In this document: one piece after another, positions 1-10,500 of the stretch
Position numbering within the stretch: position 1 is the first letter of the stretch
How the letters are laid out: each line of letters opens with the position of its first letter
NCBI RefSeq assembly: GCF_001905665.1
Contig: NZ_LIVX01000001.1
Span: 310,001 to 374,000, forward strand
DNA length: 64,000 nucleotides
Direction: 5' to 3'
Origin: Streptomyces sp. CB02261
GTDB lineage: Bacteria > Actinomycetota > Actinomycetes > Streptomycetales > Streptomycetaceae
Notes under the pieces: model-generated
Told to the model about the DNA's origin: nothing
Databases searched by the model: none
Seen by the model: the letters and a program-made list of their open reading frames with translations, nothing else
Position numbers and translations under genes: made by a program

Positions 1-1067
1 ACACCTCCCGCGGCGAACCTCACGAAGGGGTCCTCCGTGCCTCCGGCCACGCGGATACCCGCATAGCCTAGAGCCGCGAACAGGGCGAGTACCGACAGCG
101 TCCCCGCGAGACCCAGTTCCTCACCGGTGACCGCGAAGATGAAGTCGGTGTGCGCTTCCGGCAGTTGGCCCCATTTCTCGATGCTCGCACCGAGTCCGGA
201 ACCGAACCATCCACCCGAGGCCAGAGCATAGATTCCGTGCGCCGCCTGGAGGCAGGGGGCTCCCTCGCCACCGGGGTCGGTCGCGCCGATGCAGTCGAAG
301 CGCTTCATCCGGTTGTCGCTCGTCTTGATCAGCAGCATGCCGATCACGCCGGCCACCGCGAGCACCCCGACGAAGAGCCGGGTGGGCGCTCCCGCGGTCC
401 ACAGGAGGCCGAAGAGGATCGCGGCGAGGATGATCGAGGTGCCCATGTCGCCGCCGAGCATGATCAGCCCGAGCAGCATGAAGGCGCCGGGGACCAGGGG
501 CACCAGCATGTGCTTCCACTGGGTCAGGAGCCGCATGTCGTGCTTGCGGGCGAGCAGGTCGGCGCCCCACAGGATCAGCGCGAGCTTGCCGAACTCGCTG
601 GGCTGGAGCTGGAAGGGCCCGCCGAGGGAGATCCAGTTCTGGTTGCCGTTGACCGCGTGCCCTATCCCCGGGATCTGCACCAGCACCATCAGGAAGACCG
701 CGCCGACCAGGATCGGGTAGGCGAGGGCCCGGTGCAGCTTCACCGGCATCCGTGAGGCGGCCAGGAGCAGTCCGGTGCCGAGGAGCGCGGCGAAGAACTG
801 CTTCCGGAAGAAGTAGGACGGCACCAGCTCGTAGGTGAGCGCCGTGATCATCGAGGCGGAGTAGACCATCACGAGGCCGAGGGCGGTGATGAGCATCCCC
901 GCGCCGATGATCACGTAGTACGCCGTGAGAGGCCGGTCCCAGGCCTTCAGCGCCCGCTCGTACAGCCGCCGTACGCCTCCCCCGCGCGGCCGCCGCGGGG
1001 GCGCGGGGACCCGCCCTCCGCCGCGTACGGCGGAAGGCCGGCGTGTCCCGGCGATCTTGCTCGGCAT
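1..1067 (-). CDS. ftsW: FtsW, SEDS-family peptidoglycan polymerase of the septum (partial, C-terminus off the window)
   Basis: This multi-pass membrane protein polymerises lipid II during septation and works with the transpeptidase FtsI. About 355 codons are visible; the frame runs off the left edge, so the C-terminus is missing. The ATG at 1065-1067 begins a basic, Pro/Arg-rich cytoplasmic tail of about 35 residues, followed by hydrophobic segments. SEDS hallmarks are visible, including VNGNQNWISLGG and QPSEFGKLALI. It lies 55 bases downstream of murD on the same strand, at the usual place in the dcw cluster. Confidence is high for identity; only the end is unseen. Confidence 0.93.
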   Translation of the reverse strand, partial: MPSKIAGTRRPSAVRGGGRVPAPPRRPRGGGVRRLYERALKAWDRPLTAYYVIIGAGMLITALGLVMVYSASMITALTYELVPSYFFRKQFFAALLGTGLLLAASRMPVKLHRALAYPILVGAVFLMVLVQIPGIGHAVNGNQNWISLGGPFQLQPSEFGKLALILWGADLLARKHDMRLLTQWKHMLVPLVPGAFMLLGLIMLGGDMGTSIILAAILFGLLWTAGAPTRLFVGVLAVAGVIGMLLIKTSDNRMKRFDCIGATDPGGEGAPCLQAAHGIYALASGGWFGSGLGASIEKWGQLPEAHTDFIFAVTGEELGLAGTLSVLALFAALGYAGIRVAGGTEDPFVRFAAGG

Positions 1068-1122
1068 GGTCGCTGCCCCCTCCGGTCGAGCCCGGTCCGG
1101 CCGGACCTTCCCACTGGTCAGG

Positions 1123-2562
1123 TCAGGCGTCCCCGGTGGCGGCGAGGGCACGGACCGCGTCCGCGAAGGCCTCGCCGCGCTTGTTGTAGTTGGTGAACAT
1201 GTCCATCGAGGCGCAGGCCGGGGCGAGGAGCACCGTGTCTCCCGGGCGGGCCAGCCGGGCCGCCTCGCGGACCGCCTCGGACATCGCCCCAGTGTCGGTC
1301 CGGTCGAGGTCCACCACCGGGACCTCCGGGGCGTGTCGCGCCAGGGCTTCGCGGATGAGCGCGCGGTCGGCGCCGATCAGGACGGCCCCGCGCAGGCGCT
1401 TGGCGGACTTCTGGACGAGCTCGTCGAAGGTCGCGCCCTTGGCGAGTCCGCCGGCGATCCAGACGATCGGGTCGTAGGCCGCCAACGAGGCTTCCGCCGC
1501 GTGGGTGTTGGTGGCCTTGGAGTCGTCGACGTACGTGACTCCCTGGACCTCCTCGACCAGTTCGATGCGGTGCGGGTCGGGCCGGAAGGCCTTCAGTCCG
1601 TCGCGTACGGCCTTGGCGTCGACGCCGAAGGCGCGGGCGAGGGCGGCGGCGGCGAGCGCGTTGGCGATGTTGTGCGGGGCCGGCGGCTGGACGTCGGCGA
1701 CCTCGGCCAGCTCCTGGGCGTTCTTCTGCCGGTTCGGGGCGAAGGCGCGGTCGACGAGGAGGCCCTCGACGACGCCCAGTTCGGACGGGCCGGGGGTGCC
1801 GAGGGTGAAGCCGATGGCCCGGCAGCCCTCCTCGACGTCGGCCTCGCGGACCAGGTCCTCGGTCGCCTTGTCCGCGACGTTGTAGACGCAGGCGACCTGG
1901 TTGCCCTCGTAGATCCGGCCCTTGTCGGCGGCGTACGCCTCCATGGAGCCGTGCCAGTCGAGGTGGTCGGGCGCCAGGTTGAGCACGGCGGCCGAGTGGA
2001 CGCGGACGGAGGGCGCCCAGTGCAGCTGGTAGCTGGACAGTTCGACGGCGAGCACGTCGTACGGCTCGTCGCCGAGGACGGCGTCGAGGAGCGAGACCCC
2101 GATGTTGCCGACGGCGGCGGTCCGCAGCCCTGCCGCCTCCAGGATCGAGGCGAGCATCCGCACGGTCGTGGTCTTGCCGTTGGTGCCGGTGACGGCCAGC
2201 CAGGGGGCCGCGTCGGGCCCCCTGAGCCGCCAGGCGAGTTCGACGTCGCCCCAGATCTCCACGCCCGCCTCGGCGGCGGCCGTGAACAGCGGCTTGTCGG
2301 GCCGCCAGCCGGGGGTGGTGACGATCAGCTCGGTGCCGGCCGGCAGGGTGGCGCCGTCGCCGAGGCGGACGGTGATGCCCTCCGCCTCCAGGTCGGCGGC
2401 CTGCGCCCGGGAGCGCTCGTCGTCGCCGTCGTTGACGACGGTCACCCGCGCGCCGAGCCCGTGCAGGACGCGGGCGGCCGGGATGCCGGACACCCCGAGC
2501 CCCGCGACGGTGACGTTCTTGCCGTTCCAGTCGAGCTGTTCTGTCACTTCTCCGATGCCCAT
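1123..2562 (-). CDS. murD: MurD, UDP-N-acetylmuramoyl-L-alanine--D-glutamate ligase
   Basis: This cytoplasmic Mur ligase adds D-glutamate to UDP-MurNAc-L-Ala, using ATP. The N-terminal nucleotide-sugar domain shows [17 protein letters not shown], and the central ATPase domain shows the P-loop [12 protein letters not shown]. The C-terminal Mur ligase domain follows, with DDSKATN. The length of 479 aa fits the family. The start is ambiguous. The ATG at 2562 (MGIGEV) overlaps the mraY end by 19 bases. A GTG at 2547 forms a GTGA overlap with the mraY stop but has little room for a ribosome site. Both imply translational coupling with mraY. Confidence 0.95.
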   Translation of the reverse strand: MGIGEVTEQLDWNGKNVTVAGLGVSGIPAARVLHGLGARVTVVNDGDDERSRAQAADLEAEGITVRLGDGATLPAGTELIVTTPGWRPDKPLFTAAAEAGVEIWGDVELAWRLRGPDAAPWLAVTGTNGKTTTVRMLASILEAAGLRTAAVGNIGVSLLDAVLGDEPYDVLAVELSSYQLHWAPSVRVHSAAVLNLAPDHLDWHGSMEAYAADKGRIYEGNQVACVYNVADKATEDLVREADVEEGCRAIGFTLGTPGPSELGVVEGLLVDRAFAPNRQKNAQELAEVADVQPPAPHNIANALAAAALARAFGVDAKAVRDGLKAFRPDPHRIELVEEVQGVTYVDDSKATNTHAAEASLAAYDPIVWIAGGLAKGATFDELVQKSAKRLRGAVLIGADRALIREALARHAPEVPVVDLDRTDTGAMSEAVREAARLARPGDTVLLAPACASMDMFTNYNKRGEAFADAVRALAATGDA

Positions 2563-3614
2563 CCCGCGTAGAAGAGGCCCAGGCCCACGATCACGCACAT
2601 GCCCTGGATGATCCAGAACCGGACGACGACAAGGACCTCGGACCACCCCTTGAGTTCGAAGTGGTGCTGGAGGGGTGCCATCCGGAAGACGCGCTTGCCG
2701 GTCATCTTGAACGAGCCGACCTGGATGACCACGGACATCGTGATCAGGACGAACAGGCCGCCGAGCAGGGCCAGCAGCAGCTCCGTACGGGAGCAGATGG
2801 CGAGACCGGCGAGGGCGCCGCCGAGGGCGAGCGAGCCGGTGTCACCCATGAAGATCTTGGCGGGTGAGGTGTTCCACCAGAGGAAGCCGAAGCAGGAGCC
2901 CATCAGGGCGGAGGCGACGACCGCGAGGTCCAGCGGGTCGCGCACCTCGAAGCAGGCGTTGGGGTTGGTCAGGGTCAGGGCGTTCGCACAGGACTCCTGG
3001 AACTGCCACAGCCCGATGAAGGTGTACGCGCCGAAGACCATGACGGAGGCGCCGGTGGCCAGACCGTCCAGACCGTCCGTCAGGTTCACGCCGTTGGACA
3101 TGGCGAGAATCATGAAGAGCGCCCAGATCACGAAGAGCACCGGACCGATGGTCCAGCCGAAGTCCGTGATGAAGGAGAGCTTCTCGGAGGCCGGGGTGAG
3201 GCCACGCGCGTCGGAGAACTGGAGCGCGAGCACCGCGAACGCGATGCCCACGATCAGCTGTCCGGCCATCTTCGCCTTGGCCCGCAGACCGAGCGACCGC
3301 TGCTTGACGATCTTGATGTAGTCGTCGAGGAAGCCGACCAGACCCATGCCGGCCATCAGGAACAGGACCAGGATCCCGGAGTACGAGATGGGCTCGCCGG
3401 TGATGACCTTGGCCAGGGCGTACGCGATGAGCGTGGCCAGGATGAAGGAGATGCCGCCCATGGTGGGCGTGCCCTTCTTCCCGGCGTGGCCGCGCGGGCC
3501 GTCGTCCCGGATGAACTGCCCGTACCCCTTGCGCGCGAGGAGCTTGATGAGCAGCGGGGTGCCGATCAGGGTCAGGAAGAGCCCGATGGCCCCCGCGAAG
3601 AGGATCTGCCTCAT
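2544..3614 (-). CDS. mraY: MraY, phospho-N-acetylmuramoyl-pentapeptide transferase
   Basis: This integral membrane enzyme makes lipid I by transferring phospho-MurNAc-pentapeptide to undecaprenyl phosphate. The 356 aa hold about ten hydrophobic segments and the family motifs [16 protein letters not shown], and [12 protein letters not shown] with its catalytic aspartates. A C-terminal PLQHHFE motif is also present. The ATG overlaps the murF stop in an ATGA arrangement, so the genes are probably translationally coupled. Length and motifs are typical and nothing is odd. Confidence 0.97.
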   Translation of the reverse strand: MRQILFAGAIGLFLTLIGTPLLIKLLARKGYGQFIRDDGPRGHAGKKGTPTMGGISFILATLIAYALAKVITGEPISYSGILVLFLMAGMGLVGFLDDYIKIVKQRSLGLRAKAKMAGQLIVGIAFAVLALQFSDARGLTPASEKLSFITDFGWTIGPVLFVIWALFMILAMSNGVNLTDGLDGLATGASVMVFGAYTFIGLWQFQESCANALTLTNPNACFEVRDPLDLAVVASALMGSCFGFLWWNTSPAKIFMGDTGSLALGGALAGLAICSRTELLLALLGGLFVLITMSVVIQVGSFKMTGKRVFRMAPLQHHFELKGWSEVLVVVRFWIIQGMCVIVGLGLFYAGWASEK

Positions 3615-5035
3615 CGGCCGGTGACCTCACCCTCGGTGTCGAGGAGAGCCAGGGCGACCTGTTCGAGACCGACCGACCTGGAAGCCTTCACAAGGACGAC
3701 GTCCCCCGGGCGCAGCTCACTGCGCAACAGGTCGACAGCCGCCTGCGCGTCGGACACGTGCACCGACTCCTCACCCCACGAACCCTCGTTATATGCGCCC
3801 AGTTGCAGCCAGGACGCTTCCCTGTCCCCGACCGCGACGAGCTTGCTGACGTTGAGCCGGACGGCGAGCCGTCCGACCGCGTCGTGCTCGACGAGCGATG
3901 CGTCACCGAGCTCGGCCATCTTGCCGAGCACCGCCCACGTACGAGCCCCTCGGGCCTGTGCGGCCCTGCCCATGGACGCGAGCGCGCGCAGGGCGGCTCG
4001 CATGGACTCGGGGTTCGCGTTGTAGGCGTCGTTGACGATCGTCACGCCGTCCGGACGCTCGGTGACCTCCATGCGCCAGCGCGACAGGGTGCCGGCCTCG
4101 GAGAGCGCGGTGGCGATCTCCTCGACAGGCATGCCCAACTCGTGCGCGACGGCGGCCGCTGCGAGCGCGTTCGACACGTGGTGCTCACCGTACAGGCGCA
4201 AGGTCACGTCACTGCACCCGGTGGGTGTGTGAAGACGGAAAGAGGGCTGTCCGGTCTCTGTGAGGTGGACGTTCTCGGCCCGTACGGCCGCTTCGTCCGC
4301 TTCGCCGAACAGGATCACGCGGGCCTTGGTGCGGCTCGCCATGGCGCGGACGAGCGGGTCGTCGGCGTTGAGGACCGCCACCCCGCCCTCCTCGGCCGAC
4401 GGCAGCGCCTCGACGAGTTCGCCCTTGGCCTGGGCGATCTGCTCCCGGCCGCCGAACTCGCCGATGTGCGCGCTGCCCACGTTGAGGACGAGTCCGATCC
4501 GCGGCGGGGTGAGGCCGGTGAGGTAGCGGATGTGCCCGATGCCGCGGGCGCCCATCTCCAGGACCAGGTGCCGGGTCTCGTCGCTCGCGCGGAGCGCGGT
4601 GAGCGGCAGGCCGATCTCGTTGTTGAGCGAGCCGGGCGTCCACACGGTGGGCGCGTGCCGGTCGAGGACCTGGGCGATCAGGTCCTTGGTGGAGGTCTTG
4701 CCCGCCGAGCCGGTGAGGGCGACGACATCGGTGCCGAGCCGTTCGACGACCGCGCGGGCGAGGGCCCCGAGAGCGGCCTGGACGTCGTCCACGACGAGGG
4801 CGGGGACGCCGACGGGGCGGGCGGCCAGGACGGCCGTCGCACCCGCGGCGACGGCGCGCTCCGCGTAGTCGTGGCCGTCGACGTGCTCACCGGCGAAGGC
4901 CGCGAAGAGGCTGCCGGCCCGCACCTCGCGGGAGTCGATGACGACGGGCCCGGTGATCCGGGCGGCCGGATCCGGTATGTCGTGCGCCTGCCCGCCGACG
5001 ATTTCGGCGATCTCGGCGAGGGAGAGGGCGATCAC
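3611..5035 (-). CDS. murF: MurF, UDP-N-acetylmuramoyl-tripeptide--D-alanyl-D-alanine ligase
   Basis: This cytoplasmic ligase adds D-Ala-D-Ala to complete the UDP-MurNAc-pentapeptide. The 474 aa show the N-terminal MurF domain ([14 protein letters not shown], then VIDSREV), the P-loop [12 protein letters not shown], and a C-terminal domain with [11 protein letters not shown], the classical MurF motif. The start is the GTG at 5035, four bases after the murE stop, preceded by AGGGA at a good distance. The frame is open further upstream inside murE, but that sequence is a shadow. The stop overlaps the mraY start. Confidence 0.95.
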   Translation of the reverse strand: MIALSLAEIAEIVGGQAHDIPDPAARITGPVVIDSREVRAGSLFAAFAGEHVDGHDYAERAVAAGATAVLAARPVGVPALVVDDVQAALGALARAVVERLGTDVVALTGSAGKTSTKDLIAQVLDRHAPTVWTPGSLNNEIGLPLTALRASDETRHLVLEMGARGIGHIRYLTGLTPPRIGLVLNVGSAHIGEFGGREQIAQAKGELVEALPSAEEGGVAVLNADDPLVRAMASRTKARVILFGEADEAAVRAENVHLTETGQPSFRLHTPTGCSDVTLRLYGEHHVSNALAAAAVAHELGMPVEEIATALSEAGTLSRWRMEVTERPDGVTIVNDAYNANPESMRAALRALASMGRAAQARGARTWAVLGKMAELGDASLVEHDAVGRLAVRLNVSKLVAVGDREASWLQLGAYNEGSWGEESVHVSDAQAAVDLLRSELRPGDVVLVKASRSVGLEQVALALLDTEGEVTGR

Positions 5036-5039
5036 TGCT

Positions 5040-6731
5040 TCATCCCTGACTGTTCTGGTGGCTGACTTCGGCACTGCTGCCCGAGGGGGCGGCCGGGGCG
5101 TTTCGTTCGAGGATCGCCGCGCGCAGGACCTCGCGGTCGTCGAAGGGGCGGACCGTCCCGGCGATCTCCTGGCCCTGCTCGTGGCCCTTGCCGGCGACGA
5201 GGACGGTGTCGCCGGGCCGCGCGCGGGCGACGGCGGCGGCGACGGCGGCGGCCCGGTCGGGTTCGACCAGGACGTCACCGCGCTCCTCCGCGGGCACGTC
5301 GGCGGCGCCCGCGAGCATGGCGGTGAGGATCGCGAGCGGGTCCTCGGAGCGGGGGTTGTCGGAGGTCAGGACGGCGGTGTCGGCGAGCCGGGCCGCGGCG
5401 GCGCCCATCGGGCCGCGTTTGGTGGTGTCCCGGTCGCCACCGCAGCCGATGACCACGTGCAGCCGGCCCTCGGTGACCTCGCGCAGGGAGCGCAGGACCG
5501 ATTCGACGGCGTCCGTCTTGTGCGCGTAGTCGACGACGGCGAGGTACGGCTGGCCGGCGTCGACCCGCTCCAGGCGGCCCGGTACGCCGGGGACGGCGGC
5601 GACGCCCTCGGCGGCGCTCTTGGGGTCGACGCCCGCGGCGGCGAGGGTGGCGATCGCGGCGAGGGTGTTGGCGACGTTGAAGGGGCCGGGCAGCGGCGCG
5701 GTGGCGGGGATCCGCACGCCCTCGGGGCCGACGGCGGTGAACGTGGAGTCGTGGGAGCCGAGGACGAGGTCCTCGGCGCGCCAGTCGGCGTCGGCGCGGC
5801 CCTCGGCGGAGAAGGTGACGACCGGGACGGTCGCGTCCGTCACGAGCCTGCGGCCGTAGGCGTCGTCGAGGTTGACCACGCCGAGGCGGCTGCGCTGGGG
5901 CGTGAAGAGCCCGGCCTTCGCCCGGTAGTAGTCGTCCATGTCGGAGTGGAACTCCATGTGCTCCGGGCTGAGGTTGTTGAAGACGGCGACGTCGAAGACG
6001 CAGCCGTCGACCCGGCCGAGCACGAGGGCGTGGCTGGAGACCTCCATGGCGACCGCGTCCACGCCGCGCTCGCGCATGACGGCGAAGAGCGCCTGGAGGT
6101 CGGTGGCCTCGGGGGTGGTCCGCTCGGACTTGATGCGCTCGTCGCCGATCCGCATCTCGACGGTGCCGACGAGGCCGGTGTGGTGTCCGGAGCCGCGCAG
6201 TCCGCCTTCGACGAGGTAGGCGGTGGTGGTCTTGCCCGAGGTGCCGGTGATGCCGATCTGGAGCAGGTCGGCGCCGGGCCGCCCGTAGATCTCGGCGGCG
6301 AGTTCGCCCATCCGGCCCCGCGGGTTCTCGACGACCAGGACCGGCAGGCCGGTCGCGGCGGCGCGCTCGGCGCCCGTCGGATCGGTGAGGATCGCGGCGG
6401 CGCCGAGCCCGGCGGCCTGGGCGACGAAGTCGGCGCCGTGCATGCGGGCGCCGGGCAGGGCCGCGTACACGTCACCGGGGCGCACGGCCCGCGAGTCGTG
6501 GGTGATGCCCGAGATCTCGGCGGCCCGGGGGGCGTCGACCCCCAGCAGTGCGGCCAGGTCGCCCAGGGGTGTCGGGCGGGCCTGCTCCGGCCGGGGCGGG
6601 GCGGTTCGGTACTGATCAGCGTGTGGCACGGCGGTGAGCGTACCGGGCGCACCCTGTGGGGGGCCAAAACGGCCCGGGGCCTCGCCGGAGTTCGATTTCC
6701 GGTTCCCGGAATCGGGGGTGATCGTTGTCAC
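5040..6731 (-). CDS. murE: MurE, UDP-N-acetylmuramoyl-L-alanyl-D-glutamate--diaminopimelate ligase
   Basis: This cytoplasmic ligase adds diaminopimelate as the third residue of the stem peptide. The 563 aa begin with a non-conserved extension of about 50 residues rich in Pro and Gly. The Mur N-domain follows (THDSRAVRPGDVY), then the P-loop GTSGKTTTAYLV and a C-terminal domain. That domain contains DNPRSEDP, the DNPR signature of DAP-adding MurE. Streptomyces normally uses the LL isomer of DAP, which the motif alone cannot show. It starts with ATG 16 bases after ftsI and sits four bases before murF. Confidence 0.95.
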   Translation of the reverse strand: MTTITPDSGNRKSNSGEAPGRFGPPQGAPGTLTAVPHADQYRTAPPRPEQARPTPLGDLAALLGVDAPRAAEISGITHDSRAVRPGDVYAALPGARMHGADFVAQAAGLGAAAILTDPTGAERAAATGLPVLVVENPRGRMGELAAEIYGRPGADLLQIGITGTSGKTTTAYLVEGGLRGSGHHTGLVGTVEMRIGDERIKSERTTPEATDLQALFAVMRERGVDAVAMEVSSHALVLGRVDGCVFDVAVFNNLSPEHMEFHSDMDDYYRAKAGLFTPQRSRLGVVNLDDAYGRRLVTDATVPVVTFSAEGRADADWRAEDLVLGSHDSTFTAVGPEGVRIPATAPLPGPFNVANTLAAIATLAAAGVDPKSAAEGVAAVPGVPGRLERVDAGQPYLAVVDYAHKTDAVESVLRSLREVTEGRLHVVIGCGGDRDTTKRGPMGAAAARLADTAVLTSDNPRSEDPLAILTAMLAGAADVPAEERGDVLVEPDRAAAVAAAVARARPGDTVLVAGKGHEQGQEIAGTVRPFDDREVLRAAILERNAPAAPSGSSAEVSHQNSQG

Positions 6732-6747
6732 TGGTGCTCCCGGAGTG

Positions 6748-8733
6748 TCACGGGGTGGGTTCGAAGGTGACCGGCAGTCGGGCGGGTTCCCTGCCCGTGG
6801 GGGCTACGTGGAGGGTCTTGAGGGCGAACTCCATGACCTTCTTGTAGATGGGTCCGCAGATCTGCCCGCCGAAGTAGCTGCCCTTGGTGGGGTTCTGGAT
6901 GGCGCAGTAGACGGTGATCCGGGGGTCGTCGGCGGGCGCGAAGCCCGCGAAGGAGGCGGTGTAGCCCTTGTAGCGGCCGAGTTCGGGGTCGACGCGGTTG
7001 GCGGTACCGGTCTTGCCGGCGACGCGGTATCCGGGGATGGCGGCCCTGGTGCCGGTGCCCTCCCGGTCGTCGACGACGGACTCCAGCATCTGGGCGAGGG
7101 TCTTGGCGGTCTTCTCGCTGACGACCCGGTTCTCCTTGGGCTTGGGCGCGGGGGTGAAGCGGCCGTCGGGGCCCTTGGTGCCGCGGACGAGGGTCGGTTC
7201 GACGCGTACGCCTCCGTTGGCGATGGTCGAGTACACGGAGGCGGCCTGCATGGCGTTGACGGAGAGGCCCTGGCCGAAGGGGATCGTGTACTGCTGCGAG
7301 GTGGACCAGTTCTGGGGCTTGGCGAGGATGCCGGCGGTCTCGCCCGGGTAGTCGAGGCCGGTGGGGCTGCCCATGCCGAACTTGCGCAGGTACGAGTCGA
7401 GGATCCGGTTGGACTCGGCCTGGGTGGCGCCGAGCTGGCCGGTGGCGAGGATCGTGCCGATGTTGCTGGACTTGGCGAGGACGCCGTTGAGGGTCAGGTA
7501 CCAGGTCTTGTGGTCGACGTCGTCCTTGAAGAGCCGGTCGCCGCGGTGGAGCCGGTTGGGGACGGTGACATGGGTGTCCGGGGTCGCCTTGCCCTCCTCC
7601 AGGACGGCGGCCATGGACATGACCTTGCTGGTGGAGCCGGGCTCGTAGGCGTCCTGGAGGGCGGCGTTGCCCATGGAGGCGGCGTTGGCGGCGGAGAGGT
7701 CGTTGGGGTCGAAGCCGGGGGCGTTGGCCATGGCGAGGACCTCGCCGGTCCTGGTGTCCTGCACGATGACGTAGCCCCGGTCGGCCTTGGACTTCCTCAC
7801 CTGCTCGGTGATGGCCTGCTGGGCGGCCCACTGGATGTCCCGGTCGATGGTCAGCTCGATGTCGGAGCCGGGGACGGCGGGGGTGCCCTGGGAGCCCGCG
7901 GTCGGCACCTGGCGGCCGCCGGACTGGGTGAAGCGGATCTTGCCGTCCTTGCCGGCGAGTTCCGGGTCGAGCATGGACTCCACGCCGCCGGCGCCCCGGC
8001 CCTCGGCGTTGACGTATCCCAGTATCCCGGCGGCGAGCTCGCCGTTGGGGTACACGCGCTTGGTGCTGGGCTCGCTGAGGATGCCGCCGAGGAGGTTGAT
8101 CCCGTTGCCGCCCTCGGAGCGCTGGGCCTTCTGCCCGTAGACCCGCCGGAGGTCCTTGATCTGGTTCCAGACCTGCGGGGTCTGCTTGCGGGCGAGCAGG
8201 GTGTAGCGGGACTTGGGGGTACGGAGCTTCTTCGCGAGCTCCGCGGGCTCCTTGCCGAGGAGCGGGGCGAGGAGGGCGGCGGCCTGCTCGGGCGCGTCGG
8301 GGACCTTGGACTCCTCGGGCGTGAAGAGCTTGGGGTCGGCCGTGATGTCGTACGCGTCGACGCTGGCGGCGAGCGCGATGCCGTTGCGGTCGGTGATCTC
8401 GCCGCGCTCGGCGGAGAGCGTGTACTCCTGGAAGCGGTACTTGTCGGCCTTGGCGGCGTAGGCGCTGGCGTCGACGGCCTGGACCTGGAGCAGCCGCACC
8501 ACGAAGGCCACCATGACGAGGGTCAGGCCGAGGGAGATCAGCCGCAGCCGGGGCCGCGGGCTGCCGAGCCGGATGGTGCGGGGCTGCCGGGCCGGGGGCC
8601 GGGGCGCGGTCCGCTTCGCGGCCGGCCGGCGCGGGGCGGGGCGGGCCGGGCGGGCTCCCGCGGAGGCGGGCCGGGGGCGCGCGGGCCGGGCGGGGCCGGG
8701 GACGCGGCGGCGCGGGGGCTCCTTCGAGGGCAC
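6748..8733 (-). CDS. ftsI: FtsI, class B penicillin-binding protein (septal transpeptidase)
   Basis: This bitopic membrane protein cross-links septal peptidoglycan. The 661 aa start with a Pro/Arg/Ala-rich cytoplasmic tail, then one membrane segment around residues 62-83. A PBP dimerisation domain and a transpeptidase domain follow. The catalytic triad of motifs is visible: SxxK in EPGSTSKV, SxN in AKSSNIG, and KTG in AGKTGTA. The start is the GTG at 8733, with AGGTGA upstream inside the end of ftsL. The gap to ftsL is seven bases. Confidence 0.95.
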   Translation of the reverse strand: MPSKEPPRRRVPGPARPARPRPASAGARPARPAPRRPAAKRTAPRPPARQPRTIRLGSPRPRLRLISLGLTLVMVAFVVRLLQVQAVDASAYAAKADKYRFQEYTLSAERGEITDRNGIALAASVDAYDITADPKLFTPEESKVPDAPEQAAALLAPLLGKEPAELAKKLRTPKSRYTLLARKQTPQVWNQIKDLRRVYGQKAQRSEGGNGINLLGGILSEPSTKRVYPNGELAAGILGYVNAEGRGAGGVESMLDPELAGKDGKIRFTQSGGRQVPTAGSQGTPAVPGSDIELTIDRDIQWAAQQAITEQVRKSKADRGYVIVQDTRTGEVLAMANAPGFDPNDLSAANAASMGNAALQDAYEPGSTSKVMSMAAVLEEGKATPDTHVTVPNRLHRGDRLFKDDVDHKTWYLTLNGVLAKSSNIGTILATGQLGATQAESNRILDSYLRKFGMGSPTGLDYPGETAGILAKPQNWSTSQQYTIPFGQGLSVNAMQAASVYSTIANGGVRVEPTLVRGTKGPDGRFTPAPKPKENRVVSEKTAKTLAQMLESVVDDREGTGTRAAIPGYRVAGKTGTANRVDPELGRYKGYTASFAGFAPADDPRITVYCAIQNPTKGSYFGGQICGPIYKKVMEFALKTLHVAPTGREPARLPVTFEPTP

Positions 8734-8740
8734 TGCTCGG

Positions 8741-9547
8741 TCACCTGCCGGAGGTCGTCGGGGCGGTTGCTGCGGTCTCGGGGAGCGCGGGGGCGGGCTC
8801 GGTCCGTGCCTGGTCGGCGCCGTCGGGGCCGGGAACGGGATCGCTTCCGGTGGGCGGGGTGCCGGTCCGCGGGACGGTCCCGGTGTCCGCGGCGGCGCCG
8901 GGCGTGTCGGCCCCGGTGCCGGCCGGGGTGACCGGCGTGTCGGCCTCCGTGGTGGCGGCGTCCACGGCCGTGTCGACGCCCGTGCCGGTGCCGGTCCCGG
9001 CAGCGGGCCCGGTGGCCGGGGCAGCCGTACCGGCGACGGCGGTGACCGGGTCCGCGGCGGCCGTGCCGGTGTCGGGCCCCGGGGCGGCGGCGTTCGCCCG
9101 CGGGCTCGGGGAGCCGGTCGTGGCGGGCGGCGGGGGCGTCTGCGTGGCCGACGCGCTCGGCGTGGGGCTCGGCTTCGGCGCCACCGCGACCGAGGGCTCG
9201 CCGAGCACCTTGCCGTCCGGGCCGAGGAAGGCGGGGCTGCCGCCCGGCACCATGCCGAGCTCGCGGGCCCGCCGCTCCAGCGCGTCGGGCGCCGCGTAGT
9301 CGTCGACGTCCCGCTGGAGCGCCTGCTCCTCGTCGGTGAGCTCGGTGGTCCTGTTCTTGAGCTCGTTGAGCTGGAAGGACCCCTGGTTGAGGGCGGAGTT
9401 CAGCAGGAGCAGGCTGATCAGACCGCCGCCGAGCAGCACCACGACGAGCAGGACGAAGGGGGTGCGGGCGGCCGAGCTGGGCCCCGACGGCATGAGCCGT
9501 CCGAGCCGCGCGGCCCGTCCTTTGAGCGGCCCCTTCGCCGTACTCAC
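8741..9547 (-). CDS. ftsL: FtsL-like septum protein with long Ala/Thr/Pro-rich C-terminal tail
   Basis: FtsL is a small bitopic protein that joins FtsB/FtsQ and activates FtsW/FtsI. The gene sits between rsmH and ftsI, as expected. A basic N-terminus precedes one membrane segment (residues about 32-52). A coiled-coil-like stretch follows ([20 protein letters not shown]), then the sequence [10 protein letters not shown]. The distal 150 or so residues are low-complexity Pro, Thr, Ala and Gly, with TGTGTGTG-like runs. That makes 268 aa, longer than most FtsL proteins. The GTG at 9547 overlaps the rsmH stop as GTGA. Position and topology carry the identification because FtsL sequence is poorly conserved. 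Confidence 0.85.
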   Translation of the reverse strand: MSTAKGPLKGRAARLGRLMPSGPSSAARTPFVLLVVVLLGGGLISLLLLNSALNQGSFQLNELKNRTTELTDEEQALQRDVDDYAAPDALERRARELGMVPGGSPAFLGPDGKVLGEPSVAVAPKPSPTPSASATQTPPPPATTGSPSPRANAAAPGPDTGTAAADPVTAVAGTAAPATGPAAGTGTGTGVDTAVDAATTEADTPVTPAGTGADTPGAAADTGTVPRTGTPPTGSDPVPGPDGADQARTEPAPALPETAATAPTTSGR

Positions 9548-10500
9548 AGGACGTCTTCCCGGATCCGCTCCGCGCCCCGGAGCCGGGCCGGGGCAGCGCG
9601 CCGGTTCTCGGCGACCTCCTCCTCGGTGGGCAGCTCGGCGCCTCGGGTGAGCAGCTTCAGCCGGGGCTGGTACTTCTCCGGGACGACCGGCAGGCCGGGC
9701 GGGGCGGTGGTCGCCGCGCCGGCCGCGAAGACCTGCTTGACCAGCCGGTCCTCCAGGGAGTGGTACGAGAGGACGGCGATGCGGCCGCCGAGGCCGAGGG
9801 CCTTCACGGCCGCCGGGATCGCCTGCTCCAGGACGCTCAGCTCGCCGTTGACCTCGATGCGCAGGGCCTGGAAGGTGCGCTTGGCCGGGTTGCCGCCGGT
9901 CCGTTTGGCCGCCTGCGGCAGGGAGTCGCGGATGAGCTCGACGAGCCGGGCGCTGTTGCTGAACGGCTCCTTCTCGCGCTCGCGCACGATCGCGGAGACG
10001 ATCCGCTTGGCCTGCTTCTCCTCGCCGTACGCGCGGAGGATGCGGACGAGTTCGCCGGCCGGGTAGGTGTTGAGGACCTCGGCCGCGCTGATCCCGGTCG
10101 TCTGGTCCATGCGCATGTCGAGCGGGGCGTCCTGGGCGTAGGCGAAGCCGCGGTCGGCCTCGTCCAGCTGCATGGAGGAGACGCCCAGGTCGAAGAGGAT
10201 GCCGTCCACCGTGGGGATGCCGAGCCGGTCGAGGACCTCGGGCAGCTCGTCGTACACGGCGTGGACGAGGGTGGCGCGCTCCCCGTACGGGGCGAGCCGT
10301 TCGCCGGAGAGCCGCAGGGCCTCCTTGTCCCGGTCGAGGGCGACGAGCCGCGCCTCGGGGAACCGCTTCAGGAGTGCCTCGCTGTGGCCGCCGAGGCCCA
10401 GGGTGCAGTCGACGACGACCGCGCCGGGGCGCTCCAGGGCGGGGGCCAACATGTCCAGGCACCGCTGGAGCATGACCGGGACGTGTCGGTCGTTGCTCAA
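9544..10500 (-). CDS. rsmH: RsmH, 16S rRNA (cytosine-1402-N4)-methyltransferase
   Basis: RsmH (MraW) methylates N4 of C1402 in 16S rRNA. The 318 aa start with [11 protein letters not shown], then the SAM-binding loop [15 protein letters not shown]. Further family motifs are [26 protein letters not shown] and [10 protein letters not shown]. The start is a TTG at 10498-10500, supported by AGAGGG just upstream. It is the first gene of the dcw transcription unit on this strand. No mraZ gene lies upstream, unlike in many bacteria; the divergent neighbour is a MoxR ATPase. Confidence 0.95.
   Translation of the reverse strand: MSNDRHVPVMLQRCLDMLAPALERPGAVVVDCTLGLGGHSEALLKRFPEARLVALDRDKEALRLSGERLAPYGERATLVHAVYDELPEVLDRLGIPTVDGILFDLGVSSMQLDEADRGFAYAQDAPLDMRMDQTTGISAAEVLNTYPAGELVRILRAYGEEKQAKRIVSAIVREREKEPFSNSARLVELIRDSLPQAAKRTGGNPAKRTFQALRIEVNGELSVLEQAIPAAVKALGLGGRIAVLSYHSLEDRLVKQVFAAGAATTAPPGLPVVPEKYQPRLKLLTRGAELPTEEEVAENRRAAPARLRGAERIREDVL

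Noticed and set aside
925..8931. Long open frames on the plus strand across the dcw cluster (for example 925-2571, 4938-6770, 6634-8931)
   Set aside because: They lie fully opposite murD, murE and ftsI, lack known motifs, and show the skewed composition of antisense frames.
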